DNA of 64,000 bases from Pedobacter sp. (GCF_031119335.1 NZ_JAVHXT010000002.1:1-64000), one strand, 5' to 3'; positions 1 to 8,584 are shown, counted from the first letter of the stretch. Notes: generated by a model from the sequence alone, not told the origin. Translations and numbers: made by a program.

Positions 1-594
1 TCTGTTGAGGTCTATTTGAATGCTTGCGGCTTTTGTTTTGACAATGCGCATCAATAAGTAATTTACTACAAAAAGGATATCGCTGCTAGTCGTGTTTAAT
101 AAACAAAAGCTTGTACTAAAATGTAAAAATGCGGCTAAAGCCAATAACAAATCTTCCAAAATCCGTCGGTTAAAACCGACGGCAATGAAACACCAGGATA
201 AGACCAACGGCAAATAAAACAGCAATGAAAACTCCGCAGTTGGCTGAAATTATTCGCAATTTTTTGGGCAGCAACTAACCAGCGGCTTCAACTGCTAGGC
301 CTTTTAGGCTATGTCCACAAAATTCATTGCCGTTGGCTTTAGCCAACGGAATAGAGAATAATTCAAAAGCGGCTTTAGCCAAAATTTAGGCTTTTAAGAG
401 CGGGGGTTATTTGCAATTGCTTAAGTTTTCTAAACCCGATTGAACGGATAGCCCGGAACGAGTGCAACGAAGTGAGGACTAGAAGTAAAAGCGGGACTTA
501 CTTTAATTGGTTTCTGGAAATTGCTTTTCAAAAACAATAAAAAAACGAGATTAACATCCGTTAACCTCGCTCCCATTTTATTACACAATAAATA
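1..594. other. Repeat-rich intergenic region
   Basis: No gene could be supported here. The stretch holds an inverted pair of REP-like hairpins (163-182 and 330-349, listed separately) and further fragments of the 'ggctttagcc' motif at about 131-143 and 371-381. At about 431-495 there is a diverged piece of another repeat type ('agcccggaacgag'), related to sequence near 59640-59710. The segment just before the gene at 595 carries 'aacgagattaacatccgttaacctcgctcc', a hairpin (547-572) that may end the minus-strand transcript of the gamma-glutamyltransferase gene. Confidence 0.6.
163..349. repeat. Inverted pair of REP-like hairpins, family A
   Basis: Two 20-nt hairpins face each other. CCGTCGGTTAAAACCGACGG lies at 163-182 and is followed by CAATGA. 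TCATTG then precedes CCGTTGGCTTTAGCCAACGG at 330-349. The same hairpin-CAATGA...TCATTG-hairpin layout recurs at 41811-41895, and a single hairpin recurs at 47586-47606. The arrangement resembles REP/BIME units, which in other bacteria are moved by RAYT transposases; no such transposase is in this window. Confidence 0.7.
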
Positions 595-2376
595 CTACCA
601 ACCTCCGGCGGTATCATCTCCTCGCGGATCTGCGCCTGTTTGATAAGTTCCTTTTTTAGTTACCAAAATGGCATCTACCCTGCCAATTCCGTTACGTTTA
701 TAAAAAACATAGCCTTTTGCTTCCAATTTTTGTTGCACTTCTGGTTTTAATGCATCAGGCTCAATATCTACCCTATCTGGCAACCATTGGTGATGAAATT
801 TCTTTGCGTTTACGGCTTCTTGCATATCCATTCCAAAATCTACCACGTTTAATATCGTTTGAAAAACTGATGTCATAATTGTAGAACCACCAGGCGTTCC
901 CACTACCATTGAAAGTTTGCCGTCTTTCTCTAAAATTGTTGGTGTCATTGAACTTAACATACGCTTGTTTGGCGCAATGGCGTTTGCTTCGTAGCCTATT
1001 AAACCAAAGTAGTTAGCTACTCCTGGCTTCACCGAGAAATCGTCCATTTCATTATTTAACAAGAAACCAGCGCCTTTTACCACTACATAATTACCATAAG
1101 AAGTGTTAATAGTTGTGGTTAATGACACGGCATTGCCCGCGTTATCTACGATAGAAAAATGGGTAGTTTCTTCACTCTCTTTTTTGACAAATTCTCCCGC
1201 TTGTATCTCGGTACTTGGCGTAGCTTTGTCCCAATTTAGGTTGGCCATGCGGCTGTGGTTGTAAGCAGGTTCTAGCAATTCTTTCTGCGGTACTTTCCAA
1301 AAATCTGGGTCGCCTAAATGTTTCGCTCTATCTGCATATACTCTTCTTTCTGCTTCTACCATTACTTGTACTGTAGAATCTGCATTAAAGCCCCATTTAG
1401 ATAGCGGGTAGGTTGATACAGATTGTAACATCTGCACCAAAGCAATACCACCGCTAGAGGTAGGCGGCATGGTAATTACTTTATAGCCTTTGTAATTTCC
1501 TACTATCGGTTTTCTCCAAGCAGCGTGATAGTTTTTCAAATCTTCTTTTGAAATCAATCCACCACCTCTTTTCATTTCTTCGGCAATGTAATTAGCTACT
1601 TCGCCTTCGTAAAAACCAGCACGGCCTTTATCTCTAATTAAGCGCATGGTGTTTGCCAATTCCGTTTGCACCAACAAATCGCCCTCTTCCCACTTACCTT
1701 CGGCTTTAATTAATGCGGTACCTAGCGGATTAAACTGCTCGAACTTGCTTTTCAAACGATTAAGCTCATTCACCTGTTGTTTGGTAAGTTTAAAGCCTTT
1801 CAATGCCAACTGATAAGCAGGCTCTACCAATTCGGCCCACTTTAATTTCCCGTATTTTTTGTGCAATTCTACCATTCCAGAAACAGTTCCTGGTACACCC
1901 GCAGCCAAATGACCTTCTTTGCTTTTTTCAGAAATTGGGTCGCCATTTACATCAAGATACATGTCTTTGCTAGCTAATGCTGGTGCTTTTTCACGGAAAT
2001 CCATAGAAGCAATATCGCCTTTGGCCGAGCGATAGATTAAGAAACCACCGCCACCAATATTACCAGCATTTGGATAAACCACCGCAAGTGCAAACTTAAC
2101 AGCCACGGTTGCATCTACCGCATTGCCACCTTTTTTAAGAATTTCAACTCCTACGGCCGTAGCTTCGGGATGTGCAGAAACTACTGCACCATTTTTAAAT
2201 TCTTGTGCTTTTCTATCAAATCCTTTATTTGCTTTAGATAAAAACTCAAAAGCTTTTACATCTTTTTCCTTTTCTACCTGGGCATTTGCGTAACCAAAAT
2301 TTAAAATTAGCGCTGCCGCAAACAATGTTTTTACCTTAAACTTGTTACTTAGTTTCTGGCTGATGGTTTTCTGCAT
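595..2376 (-). CDS. ggt: Gamma-glutamyltransferase (glutathione hydrolase)
   Basis: This is a secreted N-terminal-nucleophile enzyme that cleaves the gamma-glutamyl bond of glutathione and related peptides and can transfer the glutamyl group to amino acids or water. A signal peptide ends near residue 32. The substrate loop motif FREKAP is at 127-132. The proenzyme cleavage site and catalytic threonine are in TTHFSIVD (Thr404), and the glycine-rich GTPGGST stretch is near 493-499. At 593 residues it has the usual family length. The ATG at 2376 is the only start that keeps a full signal peptide, and it lies 32 nt inside the end of the upstream acyl-CoA synthetase gene, so the two are probably co-transcribed and perhaps translationally coupled. 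Function is assigned with high confidence; the physiological substrate is inferred. Confidence 0.95.
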   Translation of the reverse strand: MQKTISQKLSNKFKVKTLFAAALILNFGYANAQVEKEKDVKAFEFLSKANKGFDRKAQEFKNGAVVSAHPEATAVGVEILKKGGNAVDATVAVKFALAVVYPNAGNIGGGGFLIYRSAKGDIASMDFREKAPALASKDMYLDVNGDPISEKSKEGHLAAGVPGTVSGMVELHKKYGKLKWAELVEPAYQLALKGFKLTKQQVNELNRLKSKFEQFNPLGTALIKAEGKWEEGDLLVQTELANTMRLIRDKGRAGFYEGEVANYIAEEMKRGGGLISKEDLKNYHAAWRKPIVGNYKGYKVITMPPTSSGGIALVQMLQSVSTYPLSKWGFNADSTVQVMVEAERRVYADRAKHLGDPDFWKVPQKELLEPAYNHSRMANLNWDKATPSTEIQAGEFVKKESEETTHFSIVDNAGNAVSLTTTINTSYGNYVVVKGAGFLLNNEMDDFSVKPGVANYFGLIGYEANAIAPNKRMLSSMTPTILEKDGKLSMVVGTPGGSTIMTSVFQTILNVVDFGMDMQEAVNAKKFHHQWLPDRVDIEPDALKPEVQQKLEAKGYVFYKRNGIGRVDAILVTKKGTYQTGADPRGDDTAGGW

Positions 2377-4120
2377 CTTTATATATTTTTTCTATAACGT
2401 CTTTATTCTTTTCTAAAATTACCTTGCGCTTTAAGCTCAATTTAGGTGTTAATTCGCCCCCATCTATACTCCACTCTTTCGGCAATAACGCAAATTGCTT
2501 TATCTGCTCCCAATTGCCAAATTCTTTATTTGCTTCGTCAATTAGCCTACGAAACTTACCCTTAACTTCCTTATTTTCAATTACAGTTTCGTTACTACCG
2601 TACTCAATTCCTTTAATTTTACACCAACCTTTAAGTGCCTCAAAATTTGGCACCACCAAAGCTGAAGGGAATTTTCTGTTTTCGCCCACCACCATGATCT
2701 GTTCAATGAGCGGTGCTTCCTTAATCTTATTTTCAATCATCTGCGGTGCAACATATTTACCTCCCGCAGTTTTAAACATTTCTTTTTTCCTATCGGTGAT
2801 TTTCAAGTAGCCATCCGTAAGTTCACCAATATCTCCCGTATGGAAAAAACCTTCGTTGTCTATTGCTTCATCTGTTAATTCGGGCTTGTTATAATAGCCT
2901 TTCATCACATTATGTCCTTTTACCAAAATCTCACCATCTTGGGCAATTTTCACCTCTACCCCTTCTATTGGTTTACCTACCGAACCAAATTTAATGGCAT
3001 CAAAGTAGTTTACCGATATTACTGGTGAGGTTTCCGTTAAGCCGTAACCTTCGAAAACTGGCAACCCAGCAGCCCAAAACACTCTAGCCAAGCGTGGATT
3101 TAAAGCTGCACCACCAGAAATAATCACTTCTATATTTCCTCCTAAAGCCTCCTGCCATTTCGTAAATACCAATTTTCTGGCGATACCCAGCTTAAAAGTA
3201 TACCACCAACCTTTATCGGTATCGTATTTCTCTGCCAAAGCTAACGACCAAAAGAAAATCATCTTTTTAATGCCAGTTAAAGCTTTTCCTTTCTCTACTA
3301 TTTTATCATAGACTTTTTCTAGCAGCCTAGGGACCGTTGAAAATACAGTTGGTTTTACAGATTGGATATCTGCTACAATGGTATCCATACTTTCTGCGTA
3401 GTAAATTGAGATATTCAGATAGGCATAAAGGTAGGAAATCATCCTTTCGAAAATATGCGACAAAGGCAGAAAACTTAGCCCGTGAGCTACTCCTTTTGGC
3501 AACAGCACCGCAGATTTTTTAAAGTTCTGCACCAAATTATCGTGGGTAAGCATTACGCCTTTTGGTGTTCCGGTAGTACCCGATGTATATATCAATGTGA
3601 GGATATCATCTGGTGTAACTTGACTTCTGTACGTTTCCAAATCAACATCTGTATTTTTGCCAATTTCTACCAATTCTTGCCAATGGCTAGCACCAGAAAC
3701 TTTATTGAAGGTATATACTTTTATATCGTGCTTAACTTCCGAGATTACTTTCTTTACTTTTTCATATAACTGTTCATCGCCAACAAAAACCACAGAAATT
3801 TCGGCATCTTCTATAATGAATTTAATATCGTGCTCTGCTAAAGTTGGATATAATGGAATTTGATAAGCACCCAATTGCATAATGGCGTAGTCGCCAATGT
3901 TCCATTCTGGTCTATTGGTAGACATAATTGCCACCCTAGAGCCTTTGCCAATACCTACTGTTGTAAGACCTTTACTTAAATAGTCGGTGTGTTCACAAAA
4001 CTGTTGTGTACTATATTTTACCCACTCCCCATTTATTTTCCCACTAATAAATTCATCTTTTGAAAATTTCTCCAAATTGTGTTTTAGGAGATCGAAAACT
4101 CTGGTTACTGAAGCTGACAT
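2345..4120 (-). CDS. fadD: Long-chain fatty acid-CoA ligase (AMP-forming)
   Basis: It activates long-chain fatty acids to acyl-CoA through an acyl-adenylate, feeding beta-oxidation or lipid synthesis. The adenylate-forming signature YTSGTTGTPKG is at about residues 178-188, GYGLTETSP is near the middle, and TGDIGEL followed by ITDRKKEMFKTAGGKYV marks the hinge and C-terminal domain. Length (591 residues) fits the FadD15/LC-FACS group. I prefer the ATG at 4120 (MSASVTRVFDLL), which aligns with the usual family start and has an AT-rich leader; an in-frame ATG at 4147 would add nine atypical residues. A perfect TATGCAAGCATA palindrome at 4211-4222 matches the sites around the MarR gene promoter at 59430-59478, suggesting shared control with the beta-oxidation operon. 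The gene name follows the family; the exact paralogue is not established. Confidence 0.93.
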   Translation of the reverse strand: MSASVTRVFDLLKHNLEKFSKDEFISGKINGEWVKYSTQQFCEHTDYLSKGLTTVGIGKGSRVAIMSTNRPEWNIGDYAIMQLGAYQIPLYPTLAEHDIKFIIEDAEISVVFVGDEQLYEKVKKVISEVKHDIKVYTFNKVSGASHWQELVEIGKNTDVDLETYRSQVTPDDILTLIYTSGTTGTPKGVMLTHDNLVQNFKKSAVLLPKGVAHGLSFLPLSHIFERMISYLYAYLNISIYYAESMDTIVADIQSVKPTVFSTVPRLLEKVYDKIVEKGKALTGIKKMIFFWSLALAEKYDTDKGWWYTFKLGIARKLVFTKWQEALGGNIEVIISGGAALNPRLARVFWAAGLPVFEGYGLTETSPVISVNYFDAIKFGSVGKPIEGVEVKIAQDGEILVKGHNVMKGYYNKPELTDEAIDNEGFFHTGDIGELTDGYLKITDRKKEMFKTAGGKYVAPQMIENKIKEAPLIEQIMVVGENRKFPSALVVPNFEALKGWCKIKGIEYGSNETVIENKEVKGKFRRLIDEANKEFGNWEQIKQFALLPKEWSIDGGELTPKLSLKRKVILEKNKDVIEKIYKDAENHQPETK

Positions 4121-4210
4121 ACGATTGATTTTATATTGGCTAAACACTGAAAAACAACCATTTCTGATTGTTAAACATCCTAATTTAAGATTTTTAAACG
4201 AAGTTTATAC

Positions 4211-4222
4211 TATGCAAGCATA
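4211..4222. promoter_or_regulatory. Putative MarR-type operator upstream of fadD
   Basis: A perfect 12-nt palindrome, TATGCAAGCATA, lies about 90 nt upstream of the preferred fadD start. Its reverse complement TATGCTTGCATA occurs exactly at 59430-59441, in front of the MarR gene of the beta-oxidation operon, and a close copy is at 59467-59478. Sharing one rare palindrome between two fatty-acid loci is the evidence; binding is inferred. Confidence 0.6.
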
Positions 4223-4406
4223 ATTATTTTTAAGCTCGCCTATCTCCATTTGAAACAAAAAACCTACTCCATTGTTGTTTTAAATATACAAAAGGCACAA
4301 AAGTTGTTATGCCGTGTTCATTATACATAAACAATTTACATTTTATGAAACCATCTCAATTTATCGGGATAGCTTCTTTACCATTTAAAAACAAATTTTT
4401 ATACTG

Positions 4407-4889
4407 ATGAAAAAATTACTATTTACAATTATCGCAGGTGTAGCACTTTTCACTATGAACTTATCTAGTGCAAATGCTCAAGAGTACAAAAACGCAATTG
4501 GTGGTCGTTTTGGTAGCTACAATGGAGTTTCATTTAAAACTGGCTTAAACAAGGGCGCAATGCTAGAGTTAATTGGTAACTTTAGAAGTTCTAGCGGCGT
4601 AAACTATGCGCAATTAACTGGACTTTATGAGATCTACAATCCAATTGGTGGTGCGCCAGGATTAAACTGGTACTATGGTGTTGGTGGAAGTATTGGCTCG
4701 ATGAAATGGAAACATCACAACAATGATAGCGACATTTACTTAGGTGTAAATGGTGTGCTAGGTTTAGATTATAAATTTAACGGTGCGCCTATCAATTTAT
4801 CTTTAGACTGGATCCCTACATTAAGATTAACTCCTGACACTGATTTTTACAGTGGTGATATTGGTTTAGGTGTGCGTTTCACATTCTAA
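4407..4889 (+). CDS. Small secreted outer-membrane beta-barrel-like protein
   Basis: A 160-residue protein with a clear signal peptide ending at about residue 25 (SSANAQ). The mature part alternates short polar and aromatic stretches (GGRFGSYNGVSFKTG, LNLSLDW-like strands) and ends in phenylalanine (GVRFTF), as expected for a small eight-stranded outer-membrane barrel. I cannot tie it to a characterised protein. It is monocistronic: it diverges from fadD and converges on the M61 peptidase gene, with a strong terminator directly after its stop. Function unknown. Confidence 0.8.
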   Translation: MKKLLFTIIAGVALFTMNLSSANAQEYKNAIGGRFGSYNGVSFKTGLNKGAMLELIGNFRSSSGVNYAQLTGLYEIYNPIGGAPGLNWYYGVGGSIGSMKWKHHNNDSDIYLGVNGVLGLDYKFNGAPINLSLDWIPTLRLTPDTDFYSGDIGLGVRFTF

Positions 4890-4904
4890 TCAAAACAATA
4901 AAGC

Positions 4905-4940
4905 AAAAAAAGTCCCGAGGTGCGTCGGGACTTTTTTTTT
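4905..4940. terminator. Bidirectional intrinsic terminator
   Basis: The stem AGTCCCGA (4911-4918) pairs with TCGGGACT (4925-4932) across a 6-nt loop. A run of A lies on one side and a run of T on the other, so it can end both the plus-strand gene at 4407 and the convergent M61 gene. Confidence 0.9.
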
Positions 4941-4955
4941 ATAATGTGGCTACAA

Positions 4956-6779
4956 TTATTTTCCAGCCATCCATCTTTTTCTAACCGCCAATTGTTGTGG
5001 TGTTGCGTTCTCGTTATAGCTTGCTTTGATACGAATATTAGGACTTTCCTTCAAGGTTAACGAAATTTTCTTTTCCAGTCCATCTCTCTTCACGGTGATT
5101 TCTACTACATCACCAACTTGTTTTTTGGCAATGCTTGGTAAAGCTTCTAAAGTTAAACCAGGGTTTGGCAATCTTATGCTGCGCATTTCATCAGCTATGC
5201 TAGAACCATCTATTGCTAAGATATCATCGTTAACATTTAAGCCTTGTACCCAAGCTGGTGAATTTCTAGAAACGCCGCTGATAGCAACCGTTCTATCTAC
5301 TTTCAAAGAAGCGCCTGTATATGGTTTATTTGGTGAAGCTGTTTCTCCAACGGCATCGATACCAGCATAAGCGAAATATTTCGTGAATTCGATATCGTCT
5401 GTGCCATCTACATATTTCGCCCAGAAGTTTGTGAAGCTCATTCCGCTGATTTTCTCAACCATTGCTTTAAATTCAGCATCGGTGTAACCACGTTTTTTCA
5501 CCTTACCCTCTTCGTACATTGCCTTCATTACATCATCTAAGCTTTTTGCCCCTTTAGTAGCGTTTGCGATTTCCAAATCCATCAGTAAACCAATAATTTC
5601 GCCTTTGCTATAGTATGAAATTGCACTGTTTTTTGAATTCTCGTTAGGGCGGTAACCGATGATCCAAGCGTCGAAACTTGAAGAAGAAGCCGACTGCACT
5701 TTCGATCCAGGAGTGTTAATTACAGTACCCAAACCTCCGATGATATCATTTAAGAAGGTTGCTTCGTTGGTATGTCCAGCTCTAATTAGCAGCTTGTTTT
5801 CGTAGTACGAGGTAAAACCTTCTGCTGTCCACAAGTTGGTGGTATAGTTTTCGTTATCATAATCGAACGGACCTAAGGCCACCGGACGTAATCTCTTTAC
5901 GTTCCACAAGTGGAAGTACTCGTGTGCAACTAAAGAAAGGAAACCTTTGTAACCTCTTTCGGTACCGTAGGCATTTCTTGTAGCACCCAAAACAGTAGAG
6001 TTTAAGTGCTCTAAACCACCACCACCATTAGCATAGTTATGTACAATAAAAGTATAATGCTTGTTCGGGTTGTCGCCAAAAATCTTGGTTCCTTCCTCTA
6101 CAATTTTAGCCATATCCACTTTTAGGCGCTCCTTATCATAATTACCGCCGCCGTACATAGCTACAATGTGTTTTACGCCCGCAGCATCAAATTCGAAAAC
6201 ATCTTGGTTACCTACTTCAAGTGGGCTATCGAAAAGCACATCAAAATCTGAAGCGTAGTAAGTAAATTTCTGTCCGGCAACTGGCTCTAAGCCCGTGTTT
6301 ACCTGATCCCATTTGCCAAAAGGCACAATCTTCACGGTACTTGGATTTTTGATCATCCCCTCTGGGTACATAAAAATACCTGCAGAAGAAAGGAAGGCAT
6401 GCGACTCATCTATAAACGCCGTACGTACAGAAATTTCGTAGGCATAAACTCTGTAATTCACTTTAACAGCAGCCGCTTTAGCGTTAAAAACTCTCCAAGT
6501 GTTTTTGGTAACTTTCTGCACTTTAGCAGGTTTCCCATTCACTGTAGCTGTAAAGTTTTCTACGTTTTTAGCAAATTCGCGAACCAAGTACGAACCTGGT
6601 GTCCAAACTGGCATCTTTAAATCTACATAATCCTTTGCCGCAATGCCCGACATGTTCATTTCTACTTCTGCGTAATGTGCTTGAGGTTCTTTAAAAGAAA
6701 TCTCGAAGCCAATTTTAACTTGCGATTTAGCTGCCATTGTTAACGTTAGCAATAATGCTATCCCTAATAGTTTTTTCAT
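4956..6779 (-). CDS. M61 family peptidase with PDZ domain
   Basis: A secreted zinc metallopeptidase of the M61 (glycyl aminopeptidase-like) family. A signal peptide covers residues 1-19. The family N-terminal beta domain runs to about residue 190. GGLEHLNS (254-261), the zinc site HEYFHLWNVKRLRP starting at His286, and the downstream glutamate segment LWTAEGFTSYYE (316-327) are all present, so it should be active. A PDZ domain occupies roughly 490-580 (ISGVSRNSPAWVQGLNVNDD). Length 607 is normal. The known family member from Sphingomonas releases N-terminal glycine or alanine; the substrate here is unknown. The protein most likely acts in the periplasm. The gene stands alone between a terminator and a repeat-filled gap. 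Confidence 0.92.
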   Translation of the reverse strand: MKKLLGIALLLTLTMAAKSQVKIGFEISFKEPQAHYAEVEMNMSGIAAKDYVDLKMPVWTPGSYLVREFAKNVENFTATVNGKPAKVQKVTKNTWRVFNAKAAAVKVNYRVYAYEISVRTAFIDESHAFLSSAGIFMYPEGMIKNPSTVKIVPFGKWDQVNTGLEPVAGQKFTYYASDFDVLFDSPLEVGNQDVFEFDAAGVKHIVAMYGGGNYDKERLKVDMAKIVEEGTKIFGDNPNKHYTFIVHNYANGGGGLEHLNSTVLGATRNAYGTERGYKGFLSLVAHEYFHLWNVKRLRPVALGPFDYDNENYTTNLWTAEGFTSYYENKLLIRAGHTNEATFLNDIIGGLGTVINTPGSKVQSASSSSFDAWIIGYRPNENSKNSAISYYSKGEIIGLLMDLEIANATKGAKSLDDVMKAMYEEGKVKKRGYTDAEFKAMVEKISGMSFTNFWAKYVDGTDDIEFTKYFAYAGIDAVGETASPNKPYTGASLKVDRTVAISGVSRNSPAWVQGLNVNDDILAIDGSSIADEMRSIRLPNPGLTLEALPSIAKKQVGDVVEITVKRDGLEKKISLTLKESPNIRIKASYNENATPQQLAVRKRWMAGK

Positions 6780-6891
6780 TTATATTGTTTTGTTTTAGAC
6801 CACCAGAACACTTTGTGCCTTTGTGGTAATCCATAAGCTTTTGCACAAAAATAAAATTTAAAACTACTTTCCTCAATGTTTATGTTAACAC

Positions 6892-7360
6892 AGCTGTAAC
6901 ATAGTTAGTACATCTTCATAACCGCTGTCTTTTTACCACAAAGACGTAAGGAACACCAAGTATTAAAGAAAATTATTTGAACTATATGCTATTAAGGCTA
7001 AAGCTTTGTGAACTTAGTGCCTTCGTGGTTAACTTTTGAACGCTTAACCATACGACATGCAAATAGCCAATATCAACCACCAAGACACAAAGAACACCAA
7101 GTTTAAAAAAGAATATTTGAACTATTGATTACAAAGCTAAATCTTTGTGAACTTAGTGCCTTCGTGGTTAACTTTTGAACGCTTAACCATACGACATGCA
7201 AATAGCCAATATCAACCACCAAGACACAAAGAACACCAAGTTTAAAAAAGAATATTTGAACTATTGATTACAAAGCTAAATCTTTGTGAACTTGGTGCCT
7301 TCGTGGTCAATTTATAAAAACCTGCTTCGTAGCTGTAACATAGTTAGTACATCTTTATAA
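6892..7360. repeat. Three palindromic units in tandem, bounded by 30-nt direct repeats
   Basis: The gap 6780-7455 has no gene but carries three palindromic units (6935-7030, 7076-7169, 7215-7308). Each begins like ACCACCAAGACACAAAGAAC and ends like CTTAGTGCCTTCGTGGTT. Blocks 7031-7169 and 7170-7308 are 139 nt each and differ at only two positions, so the second duplication is recent. The whole array is enclosed by AGCTGTAACATAGTTAGTAC plus CATCTT(C/T)ATAA, present at 6892-6921 and 7331-7360 with one mismatch. A shorter relative lies at about 6800-6829. The units belong to repeat family B, seen elsewhere in the window between genes. Confidence 0.9.
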
Positions 7361-7384
7361 TGGCGAAACAAATAGATATTTTTG
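7354..7384 (+). promoter_or_regulatory. Candidate promoter of the RND efflux operon
   Basis: TATTTTTG at 7377-7384 matches the Bacteroidetes -7 consensus TAnnTTTG. TTTA at 7354-7357, 19 nt upstream, approximates the -33 box TTTG. It lies about 70 nt before the adaptor start. The -33 part falls inside the right-hand 30-nt direct repeat. The call rests on sequence match only. Confidence 0.4.
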
Positions 7385-7455
7385 TTTGTATTGATTCCAT
7401 TGTTTTTTGAAATCATATTTTAAGAACAAACCAAATTCACAGCTATTTAACTTCG

Positions 7456-8544
7456 ATGAAAAAAAGATATATATTTTATCTGATCTTGGCATTAGGACTT
7501 GCCTATCTTGTTTACTATAGAATAACTGAAAATAAAAAAATTGAAGGTGGTGGCGCAGCAGGAGGCCCCGGTAAAGGCGGAAAAGGAAAAGGCGGCCCAG
7601 CTTTAAACGTAGATGGGATCGAAGTAAAAACTTCAGAATTTAGCAACAACTTAGAAATTACTGGCAGTATAGAAGCCAATGAAGCTGTGACCTTAAGAAG
7701 TGAAGTAGCTGGTTTGGTAACTGGAATTTATTTTAAGGAAGGCGGTAACGTAAGCAAGGGCGCCACTTTGGTGAAAATAAACGATCGAGATATACAAGCG
7801 CAACTGCGTGAAGCACTCACAAGACAAAATCTTTCTGCAAGCAACGAAAACAGGGCAAAACAACTTCTGGAAAAAGGAGCTATCAGTCAGGAAGAATATG
7901 ATACTTCGCAAGCCGAGCTGCAAGCTTTACGATCGCAAGTGCAATTGATCAGGGCACAATTGGCAAAAACAACCATCATTGCTCCTTTTAGCGGTAAAGT
8001 CGGTTTACGCAATATTTCAGTTGGCGAGTACCTTACCCCTAACACAGTTATCGCAAATCTGTTAAGTACCAACCCTGTTAAAATAAGTTTTTCTATTCCA
8101 GAGAAATATGTTTCGCAGCTCAATACCAACAGTAATATTTCTTTTAATATCGATGGCAGAAACAAAACCTATACAGGCAAAGTGTTCGCCATTGAACCTG
8201 GTATAAACGAGCAAACCCGAACCCTACAAATTAAAGCCTTAGCTCCAAACGCCAACAACGAACTTTTGCCTGGTTCTTTTGCCAAAGTGAAATTGGCATT
8301 AACTTCTATTAAGGATGCTATACTAATTCCAACAGAAGCGGTAATTCCAGTGTTGAAAGGAAAAGTGGTTTACATATCTAAAAATGGAAAAGCACAACAA
8401 GTTCCTATTGAAACGGGCACCAGAACTGCCGATAAAATTTTAGTACTTTCTGGCTTAAATGTAGGCGATACTGTGTTGACTACTGGTGCAATGGCGCTTA
8501 AACCAGAGGTAGATGTTAAAGTTAAAATTCAAAAATCTAAATAA
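7456..8544 (+). CDS. RND efflux periplasmic adaptor (membrane fusion protein)
   Basis: The adaptor bridges the inner-membrane RND pump and the outer-membrane channel encoded next. Residues 5-22 form a membrane anchor or uncleaved signal, followed by a glycine/lysine-rich linker (about 31-48). A barrel-sandwich half (EANEAVTLRSEVAGLV) comes next, then an alpha-helical hairpin with LLEKGAISQEEYDTSQAEL, the second lipoyl half (TTIIAPFSGKVGLRNISVGE), a beta-barrel and the membrane-proximal domain (ILIPTEAVIPVLKGKVVYI). Length 362 is typical of the HlyD/AcrA-type family. It is the first gene of a three-gene operon. No local TetR or two-component regulator is seen, so control is unclear and the exported substrate cannot be predicted. 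Confidence 0.93.
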   Translation: MKKRYIFYLILALGLAYLVYYRITENKKIEGGGAAGGPGKGGKGKGGPALNVDGIEVKTSEFSNNLEITGSIEANEAVTLRSEVAGLVTGIYFKEGGNVSKGATLVKINDRDIQAQLREALTRQNLSASNENRAKQLLEKGAISQEEYDTSQAELQALRSQVQLIRAQLAKTTIIAPFSGKVGLRNISVGEYLTPNTVIANLLSTNPVKISFSIPEKYVSQLNTNSNISFNIDGRNKTYTGKVFAIEPGINEQTRTLQIKALAPNANNELLPGSFAKVKLALTSIKDAILIPTEAVIPVLKGKVVYISKNGKAQQVPIETGTRTADKILVLSGLNVGDTVLTTGAMALKPEVDVKVKIQKSK

Positions 8545-8550
8545 ATAATC

Positions 8551-8584
8551 CATCTCCTCCCCTTTGGGGAGGTTGGGAGGGGCT
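8551..8584. repeat. REP-like hairpin between adaptor and pump genes
   Basis: CCTCCCC (8556-8562) pairs with GGGGAGG (8566-8572) over a 3-nt loop, followed by TTGGGAGGGGCTT directly before the pump ATG at 8586. The G-rich tail resembles a Shine-Dalgarno sequence, which is unusual in this window. A related hairpin occurs at 39607-39623. Confidence 0.65.

Noticed and set aside
1..57. Open frame of 18 codons on the plus strand from the window edge ending in TAA at 55-57
   Set aside because: It might be the tail of a gene outside the window, but 18 residues (with VYLNACGFCFD) match nothing I recognise and such a short open frame is expected by chance.
4120..4260. Complete -33/-7 promoter for fadD
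   Set aside because: I could not find TAnnTTTG at a proper distance from a TTTG box; only the operator-like palindrome is supported.
6935..7308. CRISPR array
   Set aside because: The repeated blocks are 139 nt and nearly identical throughout, with no alternation of short repeats and unique spacers, and no cas genes are nearby.
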